DNA of 47,443 bases from Bacteroides sp. (GCA_014802445.1 JAAVCF010000017.1:1-47443); one strand, 5' to 3'. Positions 18,138 through 27,512 are shown, counted from the first letter of the stretch. Numbers and translations: made by a program. Notes: generated by a model not told the origin, from the sequence alone.

Positions 18138-18695
18138 ATGAAAAAGGACGAAATACGCCGCGCCATCCGTGCTTGCAAGACCCTGCTCAATGACAATGAC
18201 CGCGCTCTGGGCGCATCAACCGTGTTTGACATGCTTGAGCGCACCGGAGCTTTCGTGATGGCCGAGCATGTGTTGCTCTATCACTCTCTGCCCGACGAGC
18301 TTTCCACCCGTCGCTTCCTTGACAAGTGGGCCGGCCGCAAGTCATTTTATCTGCCGCGCGTTAATGGTGTAAACCTTGACATCCTGCCCTACGACCGCTC
18401 CACCCTCCGCTACGGCGCTTTCCACATCGAAGAGCCGCAGGGAGCCGACGTCACCCCTCTCGACGTTATTGACATGGTGATAGTGCCCGGCGTGGCCTTT
18501 GACCGCCAAGGCAACCGTGTGGGCCGCGGCAAGGGCTATTATGACCGCCTGCTGCGCGAGTGTCGCGCCACAAAAGTGGGCGTGGGCTATGACTTCCAGC
18601 TCGTGGAGGAGGGCATCGATGCTGAAGAGCATGATGTGACTATGGACATTGTCATCACCCAGAGCAACTATATTATAGTGAAGAAAAAACGCTGA
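18138..18695 (+). CDS. 5-formyltetrahydrofolate cyclo-ligase
   Basis: A 185-residue enzyme that converts 5-formyl-THF to 5,10-methenyl-THF using ATP. Diagnostic pieces are the N-terminal KDEIRRAIRACK, the central LPRVNG and the nucleotide-binding VPGVAFDRQGNRVGRGKGYYDRLL. Length is normal. It sits 15 bases after the S41 protease, and its stop codon overlaps the next start (TGATG). Confidence 0.93.
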   Translation: MKKDEIRRAIRACKTLLNDNDRALGASTVFDMLERTGAFVMAEHVLLYHSLPDELSTRRFLDKWAGRKSFYLPRVNGVNLDILPYDRSTLRYGAFHIEEPQGADVTPLDVIDMVIVPGVAFDRQGNRVGRGKGYYDRLLRECRATKVGVGYDFQLVEEGIDAEEHDVTMDIVITQSNYIIVKKKR

Positions 18696-19231
18696 TGGAC
18701 GCACTGATAGTCGACACCGATACCCTCCGGGCCATAGGCATTCGCAACCTGCTTGAAGAGCAGCATGCTCTGAGCGCACAGATTGTCACCAACCCTGCCA
18801 CCGTGGATGGTGTCGATGATTCAACCATCTTCTTTGTAACGGCTGAAGCCTTTGCTTCTCAGCCTTATTACTATGTGCCGCGCCGTGAGCGCGTGGTGCT
18901 CATCGGTGAGATGGCCGCCGCACCGCTCCCGGTGCTCAGCCCACGCCAGACCGAGGAGAGCCTTCTGGAGACTCTTGACTCTATCCTGACCCGCCTCGGC
19001 GGCCACGGAAAGGCTGCCCCTAACGCGCCTCTGTCAGAGCGGGAGCGCAGTGTGCTACGCCTCATCGCCATGGGGCGTATCAACAAGGAGATTGCCTCTG
19101 AACTGGGCATAAGCTTCAACACTGTCCTCACTCACCGGCGCAACATCATGGAGAAGCTCGGCCTGCGCAGCGTGCCGGCTCTGAGCATGTATGCCGTGAT
19201 GAACGGGCTGGTATCTCAAAACGAAATTTAA
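18695..19231 (+). CDS. LuxR-type DNA-binding regulator with degenerate receiver domain
   Basis: A 178-residue protein. Residues about 1-100 resemble a shortened response-regulator receiver, starting [20 protein letters not shown]. The strand that should carry the phosphorylated Asp reads [11 protein letters not shown], with no Asp at that place. Residues about 113-160 are a GerE/LuxR helix-turn-helix ([22 protein letters not shown] ... [16 protein letters not shown]). It is therefore likely an orphan, phosphorylation-independent regulator. It is translationally coupled to the folate gene and followed by engB. Its target is unknown. Confidence 0.85.
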   Translation: MDALIVDTDTLRAIGIRNLLEEQHALSAQIVTNPATVDGVDDSTIFFVTAEAFASQPYYYVPRRERVVLIGEMAAAPLPVLSPRQTEESLLETLDSILTRLGGHGKAAPNAPLSERERSVLRLIAMGRINKEIASELGISFNTVLTHRRNIMEKLGLRSVPALSMYAVMNGLVSQNEI

Positions 19232-19244
19232 CACTCCCCGGATT

Positions 19245-19883
19245 ATGATTATCAACAGCGCGAGATTTGAAACCTCAAGCCCCTCAGTTGAAAAGTGTCC
19301 TGACACTCAGCGACATGAATACGCATTCATTGGCCGAAGCAACGTGGGTAAATCATCGCTCATCAATATGCTCACCGGCCGCAACGGCCTGGCAAAAACA
19401 TCGGCTATGCCCGGCAAGACCATGCTCATCAATCACTTTGTGGTCAACGAGCAATGGACCATTGTGGACCTTCCGGGTTACGGTTTTGCACGCCGTGGCA
19501 AGGAGAGCCGCGACGAGCTCCGCAAGATGATTGAGGATTATATCCTCTATCGTCCTCAGATGACCAATCTCTTTGTGCTCATTGACAGCCGCCACGAACC
19601 TCAGAAAATTGACCTGGAGTTCTTTGACTGGCTCGGCGAGCATGGCATCCCTTTCAGCATCATCTTCACTAAGATGGACAAGCAGGGCCCCGAAGCAGGG
19701 CGCCAGAAGGTGGCGGCTTACTGCTCTCAGCTGCTTGAGCGCTGGGAGGAACTGCCTCCCGTGTTCACCTCTTCAAGCCTCAAGGGCAAAGGTCGCGACG
19801 AGATTCTGGACTATATCGAACAGCTCAACCGCCTCCCTCTGGGCGGCAACGATGACGAAGCCCAAACCACTGACGGAGAGTGA
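19245..19883 (+). CDS. engB: Ribosome biogenesis GTPase EngB/YsxC
   Basis: A 212-residue GTPase needed for large-subunit assembly. G1 is GRSNVGKSS (30-38), the G2 region is [10 protein letters not shown]3 is [14 protein letters not shown]4 is TKMDK and G5 is SSLKGKG. The order and spacing match EngB. The stop codon overlaps the next gene's GTG start. Confidence 0.96.
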   Translation: MIINSARFETSSPSVEKCPDTQRHEYAFIGRSNVGKSSLINMLTGRNGLAKTSAMPGKTMLINHFVVNEQWTIVDLPGYGFARRGKESRDELRKMIEDYILYRPQMTNLFVLIDSRHEPQKIDLEFFDWLGEHGIPFSIIFTKMDKQGPEAGRQKVAAYCSQLLERWEELPPVFTSSSLKGKGRDEILDYIEQLNRLPLGGNDDEAQTTDGE

Positions 19884-20587
19884 GCTTCACCTTCAAGCAA
19901 TTTCACGTTGCCGACTCACGCTCGGCAATGAAGGTTGGCACTGACGCCGTTGTGCTCGGTGCATGGACTCCTGTGCCCGCCGGGGTGGCTCAGCCTCGAA
20001 TCCTCGACATTGGCTGCGGCTGCGGCATCCTGACTCTCATGCTTGCCCAGCGCTGCCCCGATGCGCGGCTCACCGCCGTGGAAATCTCGCCGGAGGCCAT
20101 GGCCGACGCGGCCGACAATTTCCGGGCGTCGCCGTGGGCCGACAGGATTTCAGCCGTCAATGCCGACATCCTGACCTGTGCCGGACATTTGGGTCGTTTT
20201 GACCTCATTGTCTGCAATCCCCCTTTCTTCACCGAGAGTCTCCACGCGCCTGACGCGTCGCGCGCCACAGCCCGCCATGAGGGCAGCTTCGGCGTGGACT
20301 CTCTCATCCGCCTCGCTCCTTCTCTGCTGGCCCCGGGAGGGTCACTTTCGTTCGTGGCGCCCGTGCAGCGCGACTCGGAGATTGACCTCCTGCTTGGCCT
20401 GACGCGCCTCCACACTCTCCGCTCCCTGACCATGCGTCAGCGCGAGGGGCGCCCGGAGATTCGTCGGTTTCGCAATGTGGGCCTCGAGCCTGCCGGACCA
20501 TCGGAATCTTCTCTGCTCACAGTCAACAATCCCGACGGGAGCCGCACTCCCCAATATGCCTCTTTAACCACCGATTTTTATCTATGA
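19880..20587 (+). CDS. tRNA1(Val) A37 N6-methyltransferase (TrmN6/YfiC-like)
   Basis: A 235-residue class I SAM methyltransferase. The N-terminus [29 protein letters not shown] is the family signature. The SAM-binding loop [11 protein letters not shown] is at about 43-53 and the catalytic NPPFF motif at 113-117, as in N6-adenine methyltransferases. The GTG start overlaps engB by 4 bases, and the 3' end overlaps the next gene by 4. Confidence 0.92.
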   Translation: MSFTFKQFHVADSRSAMKVGTDAVVLGAWTPVPAGVAQPRILDIGCGCGILTLMLAQRCPDARLTAVEISPEAMADAADNFRASPWADRISAVNADILTCAGHLGRFDLIVCNPPFFTESLHAPDASRATARHEGSFGVDSLIRLAPSLLAPGGSLSFVAPVQRDSEIDLLLGLTRLHTLRSLTMRQREGRPEIRRFRNVGLEPAGPSESSLLTVNNPDGSRTPQYASLTTDFYL

Positions 20588-21471
20588 GCCTCAATTTCAC
20601 CCCTGAAGACCAACAGCGCGCCCTGATGATGAAGCGGCTGTTTATCCTGTTTGCAACAATGGTCATCGGCTTGCTCATCGTGGGGGTGCTGACCATGATT
20701 CTCGGCACCGGCACCACCAAGATGCTCCGCCTCTCCACCTTGTTTCAGGACATTTTTATGTTCATCCTGCCGGCCGTGGCCACAGCCATGCTGTCATCCC
20801 GGCTGCCGGCCAACTTCCTCTGCATCAGCAAGGGTTTCACCCTTCAGGCCCTGCTTGTGGCCGTGCTGCTGATGATAGTGTCAGTGCCGTTCCAAAACGC
20901 GGTGATACACTGGAATGAGACTCTTTCCCTCCCTGAATCAATGGCTTCAGTGGAAGCATGGATGAAAGCGGCCGAAGAGCGCGCTCAGCAGAACATCGGC
21001 GTCCTCATGGGTGGCACATCCGTGCCTGACCTCATTGTGAGCATCCTCATTGTGGGTGTACTCGCCGCTCTGAGCGAGGAGTTGTTCTTCCGCGGTGCGT
21101 TGCAGCGTATCCTCCAAGGGAATGGCGCCAAGGCCCACATGGCCATCTGGACTGCCGCAGTGATTTTCAGCGCTTTCCACCTTCAGTTCTACGGCTTCTT
21201 CCCCCGCTTGCTCCTGGGCGCATTTTTCGGCTATCTGTTGTGGTGGAGCGGTAGCTTATGGCTCCCCGTGACCGTCCATGCCTTCAATAATATAATAGTG
21301 GTGACGTCGGACTGGCATGCGCGCCGCTATGCCACTGACAATATCTCAGAGTCGCTCGGCAACAGTTCGATAGCCGTGATTCTGCTAAGTGTGGTTCTCA
21401 CAGCGGCGGCTCTGGTGACTCTCCGACGCGTGTGCCTCAGTCAAAAATCCGGGCAGCAAGGTCAGGATTAA
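20584..21471 (+). CDS. CPBP family intramembrane glutamic protease
   Basis: A 295-residue polytopic membrane protein with about seven or eight hydrophobic spans. The CPBP/Abi motifs are complete: SEELFFRG (Glu165, Glu166, Arg170), FSAFHLQ (His199) and VHAFNN (His232, Asn235). It is related to Rce1-like proteases; the substrate is unknown. The last 35 bases overlap the convergent lipoprotein gene, so the two tails share coding DNA on opposite strands. Confidence 0.92.
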   Translation: MSLNFTPEDQQRALMMKRLFILFATMVIGLLIVGVLTMILGTGTTKMLRLSTLFQDIFMFILPAVATAMLSSRLPANFLCISKGFTLQALLVAVLLMIVSVPFQNAVIHWNETLSLPESMASVEAWMKAAEERAQQNIGVLMGGTSVPDLIVSILIVGVLAALSEELFFRGALQRILQGNGAKAHMAIWTAAVIFSAFHLQFYGFFPRLLLGAFFGYLLWWSGSLWLPVTVHAFNNIIVVTSDWHARRYATDNISESLGNSSIAVILLSVVLTAAALVTLRRVCLSQKSGQQGQD

Positions 21472-21751
21472 GCTCTCTGACCTCATCTTCAAATCCCTCG
21501 CGATACTCACGGGCGGCATTCTCGCCGCGCTGCTGTCTCAACTCACACGCCTGTGCGTGGACTTCGAGCAGGAAGTGCTGCACATCCATCGTGTCGCTGC
21601 ATCCTTCCACCATTGCCTTTGCCTTCGAGCGGCCAAGGTCGGAGGGATTCATGTCAGGGTTATACACCGTTCCGTCATTGTCGGTCTGCGTGCCTGAGCA
21701 GCCGGCGAGTGTGGATGCCGTCAGCGCGGCAATCAGTAACTTCTTGATCAT
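21437..21751 (-). CDS. Small hypothetical lipoprotein
   Basis: A 104-residue protein with a lipoprotein signal (MIKKLLIAALTASTLAGC, lipidated Cys18), a short Asp/Asn-rich linker and a charged helical C-terminal half. I do not recognise a family. The ATG at 21751 overlaps the exonuclease stop (ATGA), so it is the last gene of the porQ-cmk-ispH-exonuclease run. It overlaps the CPBP gene tail by 35 bases on the opposite strand. Confidence 0.78.
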   Translation of the reverse strand: MIKKLLIAALTASTLAGCSGTQTDNDGTVYNPDMNPSDLGRSKAKAMVEGCSDTMDVQHFLLEVHAQACELRQQRGENAAREYREGFEDEVRELNPDLAARIFD

Positions 21752-22251
21752 TTGCAGATTGTGAGTGCTATTTTGGCGCAAGCCTCGGCATCGGCCAGCG
21801 CATTGTGATGATTGTCAAAGGGTATCCCCAGAAATGAGCAGAGATTGGGCAGTGAGAAGGAGGGACAGAGCTGACGGGGAATGGTGCGCCGCGCTGTCAC
21901 GAGGGTGCAGTGAAACTCATAATCAGGGTAGTCCATGCCGTAGCAGCGATGGGCGGCTCTGATACATTTCTCGTCAAATGCCTTGTTATGGGCCACCAGC
22001 GGAAGCCCTTCGAGAAAGCTGTCCACATCGGCCCACACCTCCGCAAAGCAGCGAGCATCTTCGGTGTCAGCGCGCCCAATGCCGTGGATATTCTCCGTGA
22101 AATGGCGGAAATAGTAGTCAGGCTCGGGCTTCACAAGCTCGTAGAAGGTGTCGGTTATCAGCCCGTCAACCACCTTCACCGCACCTATGGAGCAAATGCT
22201 CGTGGGATGATTGTTGGCCGTCTCCACGTCAATGGCTACGAAGCTATTCAT
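21748..22251 (-). CDS. 3'-5' exonuclease (DEDDh, DnaQ-like)
   Basis: A 167-residue DnaQ-superfamily nuclease. ExoI is FVAIDVETANNHPTS (Asp and Glu of the metal site), ExoII includes HNKAFDEKC and ExoIII is HNALADAEACA. A stand-alone domain of this size is typical of small DEDDh exonucleases rather than the polymerase III epsilon subunit. The start MNSFVAID at 22251 is favoured over an upstream extension, because it overlaps ispH by only 8 bases and opens directly on the ExoI strand. Confidence 0.9.
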   Translation of the reverse strand: MNSFVAIDVETANNHPTSICSIGAVKVVDGLITDTFYELVKPEPDYYFRHFTENIHGIGRADTEDARCFAEVWADVDSFLEGLPLVAHNKAFDEKCIRAAHRCYGMDYPDYEFHCTLVTARRTIPRQLCPSFSLPNLCSFLGIPFDNHHNALADAEACAKIALTICK

Positions 22252-23107
22252 TGACCATCGCCTCCACCTTGTCACGCACCTGCTCCATAAGCCAGCGGGG
22301 AGTGGACGTGGCGCCGCAAACCCCTACTGACTCAGCCCCCTCGAACCATGAGGAATTCACCTCTGAGCCGTTGCTCACCAGGTGGGTGCGCGGGTTCACA
22401 CTGTGGCAGTGGTCATAAAGCACCCTGCCGTTGCTTGACTTGGCCCCTGACACGAACAACACCACATCATGCGCCGCGGCAAACTCCTTAAGATGCCCCA
22501 CTCTGTTGGCCACCTGCCGACAGATAGTGTCATAGGAGTTGAAGCGGGTGCCGGGTGCCATCCGGCTCCGTATTTCGCGGATTATCTCGCTGAAGCCCTC
22601 AAGTGACTTTGTGGTCTGCGAGTAGAGCTCTATGTTGCGAGTAAAGTCCAGGCGGTCAAGGTCAGCCACATGCTGCACCACTATCGCCTTGCCGCCGGTC
22701 TGCCCCACCAGTCCGTTCACTTCAGCGTGGCCGGGCTTACCGTAGATTACAATCTGTGTCGACTCGGGCTCGGTGTCGAAGGTTGCCTTGATGCGCTGCT
22801 GCAGGCGTAGCACCACCGGACAGGTGGCATCAATAATCTCTATACGGCGCTCTGCAGCAACAGCATAGGTGGTGGGCGGCTCGCCGTGGGCGCGCAGAAG
22901 CACTTTCACGCCTTCCAGGCGCCCCAGATCATCATGAGTGATGGTTTTGAGGCCGGCGCGCTCCAGGCGCTCCACCTCGTCGCTGTTATGCACAATGTCG
23001 CCCAGGCAGTAAAGAGGCTCCTCACCGCCCAGCTCTTCCTCAGCCTTGGCGATGGCGCTCACCACTCCGTGGCAGAATCCGCTGCGTGAATCAATCTCTA
23101 TCTTCAT
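22244..23107 (-). CDS. ispH: 4-hydroxy-3-methylbut-2-enyl diphosphate reductase
   Basis: A 287-residue iron-sulfur enzyme for the last step of the MEP isoprenoid pathway. The three cluster cysteines are Cys12 (SGFCHGV), Cys96 (DATCPVV) and Cys196 (YDTICRQVANR), at nearly the same spacing as in E. coli IspH. The conserved YGKPGHAEVNG and VGVCGATSTP segments are also present. It overlaps cmk by 4 bases (ATGA). Confidence 0.97.
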   Translation of the reverse strand: MKIEIDSRSGFCHGVVSAIAKAEEELGGEEPLYCLGDIVHNSDEVERLERAGLKTITHDDLGRLEGVKVLLRAHGEPPTTYAVAAERRIEIIDATCPVVLRLQQRIKATFDTEPESTQIVIYGKPGHAEVNGLVGQTGGKAIVVQHVADLDRLDFTRNIELYSQTTKSLEGFSEIIREIRSRMAPGTRFNSYDTICRQVANRVGHLKEFAAAHDVVLFVSGAKSSNGRVLYDHCHSVNPRTHLVSNGSEVNSSWFEGAESVGVCGATSTPRWLMEQVRDKVEAMVNE

Positions 23108-23793
23108 CGGCCGGCGGCGTCGTTAAACAGCTTGAGCAGCAGTGCATCCTGCTCCTCGAGGGTCATCCCGGAGTTGTCAATCTTCACCGCATCATCAGCG
23201 CAGCGCAGCGGGCTCTCTTTGCGGGTGCGGTCAATCTCGTCGCGCTCGGTGACGTTGGCCAGCACAGCTTCATAGGTGGTCACCACCCCCTTGGCGGTGA
23301 GCTCTTTGAAGCGGCGCTCGGCGCGGGTTTCGGGCGCGGCGTCAACAAACACCTTCAGCTCAGCGTCAGGAAACACGGTGGTGCCTATGTCACGCCCGTC
23401 CATCACTATGCCGCGACTCTTGCCGAAGGCCTGCTGCATGGCGGTCAGCGCATGGCGCACTGCCGGAATCACCGACACGGGCGACACCATGTTGCTAACC
23501 TCCATCGAGCGGATTTCGCGCTCCACATCCTCGCCGTCAAGCAGCGTCACCTGTCCTCCCTCCACGGGTCGGAAATCAATGGTGGTGGTGGGGAGCAGTG
23601 CCACAATGCCGGCTTCGTCAACCCCTGAAGCGCCGGCAAGTCCGGTGCGCATGGCTTTCAGGGTGATGGCGCGGTACATTGCGCCGGAGTCTACATAACG
23701 ATAACCCACGGCGGCGGCGAGGCGCTTGGCCATGGTGCTTTTGCCTGACGAGGAATAGCCGTCAATAGCTACGATGATGGGATCCTGATTCAT
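23104..23793 (-). CDS. cmk: Cytidylate kinase
   Basis: A 229-residue (d)CMP kinase. The P-loop GYSSSGKS is at 12-19. DSGAMYRAITL, the MDGRDIGTTVFPDAELKVFVDA block and the RTRKESPLRCADDAV segment are diagnostic. It lies between porQ and ispH, consistent with one operon, and is translationally coupled to ispH. Confidence 0.96.
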   Translation of the reverse strand: MNQDPIIVAIDGYSSSGKSTMAKRLAAAVGYRYVDSGAMYRAITLKAMRTGLAGASGVDEAGIVALLPTTTIDFRPVEGGQVTLLDGEDVEREIRSMEVSNMVSPVSVIPAVRHALTAMQQAFGKSRGIVMDGRDIGTTVFPDAELKVFVDAAPETRAERRFKELTAKGVVTTYEAVLANVTERDEIDRTRKESPLRCADDAVKIDNSGMTLEEQDALLLKLFNDAAGR

Positions 23794-23845
23794 TGCTCTA
23801 TCTGTAGGGGTTTATCCGAGATGCCTCCGCCCGCCGGTGGGGCGG

Positions 23846-24868
23846 TCATCTCATAAAGTCGGAAATGCTTGTTGACAGGTTAAACATAAAGGTGGTGGCG
23901 CCTGAATGAGGCTGCGCCAGCGCCACGCCGATGCCAAACATCTTCACCTTCAGCGAAGCTCCCAGCGAGAATCCGCTGAGAAAGCTGCGTGAATAGGTCG
24001 ACATATCGGTGCGTGTCTTATAGTTGTAACCGAGCGAAATGTCAAACTTGTCGCTCGGCACAAAGTCAATGCCGAAAATCAGGTGGCGAAACAGATTCGA
24101 CCCGAAGCCGTCCTTGAGCTTGGGCTCCTCCACTCCGTCGCCGGTTTCGTAATAGGGAAGCTTCCATTTCGTAAGGTTCCAGGCCGTCACAGAGAAGCGC
24201 ACCGGAAATGTACCGAAACTCTGGGTCCAGCCCAGACGCACGTCAATGGGCAGTCGGTCATAGGAATCCGTGAAGCGCTTAACCTGGCCGCCGAGGTTAG
24301 CCACAACCAGCGAGAGCGAAAGGTCTCGCTCAGGGTCATAATAGTTTACACCCAGATCAGTGGCTATCGCCATGGCGCTGTACTCCTCATAGTTGCTGTA
24401 GAGAAACTTCAGCGCCACGCCGCCGCGCCAGCGGTCGGTAATGTCATGGCTGTAGGCTGCGCTCACATTGAGGTCCTTAGGCGAAAACTCTCCGGTGATT
24501 ACTCCGGTCTCGTCGGCGGCCTTCATCGAGCCGTAGCCAAAATATTGCAGCCCTAATGACCATGCCGAACGGTCAGTGGCCCGGTTGGCAAACCTCGCGC
24601 CGGCAAAGTTGCTGCCCCCTATATAGTGCATGTAGTTTATGCCGATGGCCTGCTCCATCTCGGGGCCAAGCAGAGCCGGATTGACGTCGATGTTGTTTAC
24701 ATCGTCATTGACTGTGGATATGTTCAGCCCGCCCTGGCCATAACTCGTTACCGATGAGGGGATGTTAAGAAAGTTATAGGCCGGCGAACTGTCGCCCGCA
24801 GCCACCCCTGAGGGCAGCCACGCCAGCGCTGCCCCAAGGGCAGCCGATATGTAGAAACGCTTCTTCAC
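23846..24868 (-). CDS. porQ: Type IX secretion system PorQ-like protein
   Basis: A 340-residue predicted outer-membrane beta-barrel with a signal peptide (about residues 1-24) and a GTG start. The family opening SPAYNFLNIPSSVTSYGQGGLNIST, then DVNNIDVNPALLGPEM and alternating hydrophobic strands to the C-terminus, match PorQ of the Bacteroidetes gliding/secretion machinery. It is 52 bases upstream of cmk on the same strand. Its presence agrees with the sorting-tail-like C-terminus on the C10 protease. The name is given by similarity of pattern only. Confidence 0.85.
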   Translation of the reverse strand: MKKRFYISAALGAALAWLPSGVAAGDSSPAYNFLNIPSSVTSYGQGGLNISTVNDDVNNIDVNPALLGPEMEQAIGINYMHYIGGSNFAGARFANRATDRSAWSLGLQYFGYGSMKAADETGVITGEFSPKDLNVSAAYSHDITDRWRGGVALKFLYSNYEEYSAMAIATDLGVNYYDPERDLSLSLVVANLGGQVKRFTDSYDRLPIDVRLGWTQSFGTFPVRFSVTAWNLTKWKLPYYETGDGVEEPKLKDGFGSNLFRHLIFGIDFVPSDKFDISLGYNYKTRTDMSTYSRSFLSGFSLGASLKVKMFGIGVALAQPHSGATTFMFNLSTSISDFMR

Positions 24869-24989
24869 AATCCTTATAACGTGGCATCACTCCTTTATAG
24901 TATATCCGGCCCTGAAAAAACGGTGCCCCGTCCTCCAAATGCAAACAAACGTAAAACCTGTTAACTATTCACAAAAACAAACCTTTCGG

Positions 24990-25022
24990 TTTGGATTGTC
25001 ACTCACCTCTGCCTATTTTTGC
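24990..25022 (+). promoter_or_regulatory. Consensus promoter that sets the TonB-like start
   Basis: TTTG (24990-24993), 20 bases, then TATTTTTGC (25014-25022). Because transcription must begin after 25022, an in-frame ATG at 24939 cannot be the start. The GTG at 25053 is the first suitable codon. Confidence 0.85.
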
Positions 25023-25052
25023 ACCGTAAATTTCCATTCACCACCCCACACT

Positions 25053-25448
25053 GTGAAACTCCTTTTCTCTCTGATAACACTCATTAGCTCCGCTCTCCTT
25101 CTCCCGCAGGCCCTCAGAGCCGAAAGCGCTGTCTACGACTGTGCCTGCGTGGACGAGTCACCCTCTTTCCCCGGAGGTGACCGCGCGATGCTCTCTTTCA
25201 TCAACTCCACCCGCGAATATCCTGACGATGCTCTGGCCGAAGGTGCCCAGGGGCGAGTCACTTGCTCTTTCATCGTCAAGACTGACGGCTCGCTGTGTAG
25301 CATCAACGTAATCCGCGGTGTCCACACAAGCCTTGACCGTGAAGCCGTGAGAATCATCTCAAACATGCCCCGCTGGCAGGCCGGACGCAAGGGCGGCGCC
25401 GCAGTGCCGGTCTATTATGTACTCTCCATCCCTTTCCGCATCTACTGA
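25053..25448 (+). CDS. Secreted TonB C-terminal-domain protein
   Basis: A 131-residue protein: a signal peptide (MKLLFSLITLISSALLLPQALRA) and then a lone TonB C-terminal domain (SPSFPGGDRAMLSFINSTREYPDDALAEGAQGRV ... GVHTSLDREAVRIISNMPRWQAGRKGG). It lacks the usual inner-membrane anchor and proline-rich spacer of a full TonB, so it is unlikely to energise receptors in the classical way. The start is GTG 25053, dictated by the promoter at 24990. Confidence 0.85.
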   Translation: MKLLFSLITLISSALLLPQALRAESAVYDCACVDESPSFPGGDRAMLSFINSTREYPDDALAEGAQGRVTCSFIVKTDGSLCSINVIRGVHTSLDREAVRIISNMPRWQAGRKGGAAVPVYYVLSIPFRIY

Positions 25449-25510
25449 CCCCGCGGCTCCCGCCTCTGAAAAAAAATCAGCACCCCTGTTCATCGGCAAG
25501 AAAAATTAGT

Positions 25511-25519
25511 TAACTTTGC
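25511..25519 (+). promoter_or_regulatory. Putative -7 box of the pyrBI operon
   Basis: TAACTTTGC fits the box consensus, 27 bases before the pyrB ATG. No TTTG lies 20 bases upstream, so this is a weaker site than the others. No pyrimidine attenuator is obvious. Confidence 0.5.
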
Positions 25520-25546
25520 AAAAGTTGAAAACCCAATTTTTCCGCG

Positions 25547-26479
25547 ATGAATCCAAACTCATTGGTGTCGATAGCCGACATCTCGCGTGAAGAAATCCTT
25601 CACCTCCTTGACGAAGCCGCTTACTTCGAGAGTAATCCCAATCATAAACTCCTCGACGGCAAAGTGGTGGCCACTCTCTTTTTCGAGCCTTCCACCCGCA
25701 CCCGCCTCAGTTTCGAAACTGCTGTGAACCGTCTCGGCGGTCGGGTAATTGGCTTCAGCGATGCAGCAACGACAAGCTCTTCCAAAGGCGAAACCCTCAA
25801 GGACACCATCAAAATGGTGTCGAACTATGTTGACCTCATCATCATGCGCCACTTCCTCGAAGGCGCAGCGCGTTATGCCACTGAGGTGACTGAGACCCCA
25901 ATTATCAATGCAGGCGACGGCGCTCATCAGCATCCCTCGCAGACAATGCTTGACCTCTACTCAATCCGTAAAACTCAGGGGCGTCTCAACGACTTGACCA
26001 TCACCCTTGTAGGCGACCTCAAATACGGCCGCACCGTCCACTCCCTGATTATGGCGATGAAGTATTTCAACCCCAAGTTCAGGTTTGTGGCTTGCGACGA
26101 GCTCAAGATGCCCGAGGTTTACAAAAATTTCTGCCGGGAAAACGGCATTGAGTTCACCGAACACACCGAACTCTCCCCCGAGGTCATCAACACCAGCGAC
26201 ATTATTTATATGACCCGTGTGCAGCGCGAACGCTTCACTGACATTGACGAGTATAACCGCGTTAAGGACCTCTACTCCCTCTGCGCCGCCATGCTCGCCG
26301 ACGCCCCTGAAAACCTCCGCATCCTCCACCCCCTGCCCCGTGTCAACGAGATTGCCCTCGATGTGGACGATGACCCCCACGCCTATTATTTTGACCAGGC
26401 CCGTAACGGTCTCTACGTCCGTCAGGCCCTGATTTGCCGCGCACTCGGCATTGACATCCTTAAAAATTCCGAAGCATGA
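25547..26479 (+). CDS. pyrB: Aspartate carbamoyltransferase catalytic subunit
   Basis: A 310-residue enzyme that joins carbamoyl phosphate and aspartate, the committed step of pyrimidine synthesis. The carbamoyl phosphate loop [13 protein letters not shown] (STRTR at 49-53) and the later HPLPRVNEI loop are intact, as is [10 protein letters not shown]. Full length. It overlaps pyrI by 4 bases (ATGA), giving the class B holoenzyme arrangement. Confidence 0.98.
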   Translation: MNPNSLVSIADISREEILHLLDEAAYFESNPNHKLLDGKVVATLFFEPSTRTRLSFETAVNRLGGRVIGFSDAATTSSSKGETLKDTIKMVSNYVDLIIMRHFLEGAARYATEVTETPIINAGDGAHQHPSQTMLDLYSIRKTQGRLNDLTITLVGDLKYGRTVHSLIMAMKYFNPKFRFVACDELKMPEVYKNFCRENGIEFTEHTELSPEVINTSDIIYMTRVQRERFTDIDEYNRVKDLYSLCAAMLADAPENLRILHPLPRVNEIALDVDDDPHAYYFDQARNGLYVRQALICRALGIDILKNSEA

Positions 26480-26937
26480 AAACCGGCAAGACTTCTCTCG
26501 CCGTGGCAGCTCTCTGCAACGGCACTGTGATTGACCGCATCCCCGCAAAAGCACTTTTCAAAGCCGCCCGAATCCTTGACATCGAGCACGCCGACACCGC
26601 CGTAACCATCGGCAACAATCTCCCCAGCAAGGAGCTTGGCCTCAAAGGCATCATTAAGGTGGCCGACACCGTTTATCCCGAAGCCACCCTTAACCGCATA
26701 GCCCTCATTGCCCCCACGGCTAAAATCAACATCATCAAGGACTATGAAGTGGTTGAAAAGCGCCACGTTGAGCTCCCTGACACTATCGTCGGACTGGTGC
26801 GCTGCTCCAACCCCAAATGTATCACCAACAATGAGCCGATGCTCACTCGCTTCAATGTCGTTGACCGCGAAGACGTGACCATCCGATGCTGCTATTGCGC
26901 TCAGGACATCAAGGCCGCCGACGCCGTGCTCGACTGA
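26476..26937 (+). CDS. pyrI: Aspartate carbamoyltransferase regulatory subunit
   Basis: A 153-residue allosteric subunit that binds CTP/ATP and links PyrB trimers. The nucleotide domain (about 1-100) includes [17 protein letters not shown]. The zinc domain has Cys110, Cys115, Cys138 and Cys141 in the E. coli spacing. It is coupled to pyrB, and its stop overlaps the next start (TGATG). Confidence 0.97.
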   Translation: MKTGKTSLAVAALCNGTVIDRIPAKALFKAARILDIEHADTAVTIGNNLPSKELGLKGIIKVADTVYPEATLNRIALIAPTAKINIIKDYEVVEKRHVELPDTIVGLVRCSNPKCITNNEPMLTRFNVVDREDVTIRCCYCAQDIKAADAVLD

Positions 26938-27512
26938 TGAAACAGAACTGGAAACCCGGCACGATGATCTATCCGCTCCCCGCGGCTCTTGTGAGCTGCG
27001 GCGACGCCGAGCGTTCCAACATCCTCACCGTGGCTTGGACCGGAACCGTGTGCACCAATCCTCCGATGTGCTACATCTCCGTCCGCCCCGAACGCTTCTC
27101 CCATGCCCTCATCCTTGAGCACATGGAGTTCACCATCAATCTCACCACCCAAGCCATGGCCCGCGCCACTGACTGGGCCGGAGTGCGCTCCGGACGTGAC
27201 TACGACAAGTGGGCCGAAACAGGCCTTACCCCCATCCCGGGTGTGAAAGTGGGCTGCCCTTACATCGCCGAATCACCCCTCTCCGTGGAATGTAAGGTCA
27301 AGGAGGTGATGAGCCTCGGAAGCCACGACATGTTTCTGGCCGAGGTGGTCAACGTCATAGCCGAGGACTCCCTCATTGACCCCGCCACCGGCGCCTTTGA
27401 CCTCTCCGCAGCAGGCCTCATATCCTACTCCCACGGCGGCTACTACGCACAGGGCGAACGTCTGGGTCGCTTCGGATTCTCTGTCCAAAAGAAAAAACAA
27501 ACCAAGAAATAA
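26937..27512 (+). CDS. Flavin reductase family protein
   Basis: A 191-residue FMN-binding split-barrel protein. WKPGTMIYPLPAALVSCGDAERSNILTVAWTG and PPMCYISVRPERFSH fit the flavin reductase-like domain; a late LISYSHGGYYAQGERLGRFGFS block is typical of Bacteroidales members. The substrate is unknown. The start ATG 26937 overlaps the pyrI stop. An in-frame ATG inside pyrI (26886) would add an unlikely Arg-rich extension. Confidence 0.88.
   Translation: MKQNWKPGTMIYPLPAALVSCGDAERSNILTVAWTGTVCTNPPMCYISVRPERFSHALILEHMEFTINLTTQAMARATDWAGVRSGRDYDKWAETGLTPIPGVKVGCPYIAESPLSVECKVKEVMSLGSHDMFLAEVVNVIAEDSLIDPATGAFDLSAAGLISYSHGGYYAQGERLGRFGFSVQKKKQTKK

Noticed and set aside
24939..25052. N-terminal extension of the TonB-like protein from an upstream ATG
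   Set aside because: A perfect promoter lies inside the extension, and the signal peptide begins only at the GTG 25053.
26886..26936. Flavin reductase start inside pyrI
   Set aside because: It would add an Arg-rich, non-conserved extension; the ATG overlapping the pyrI stop is the better start.
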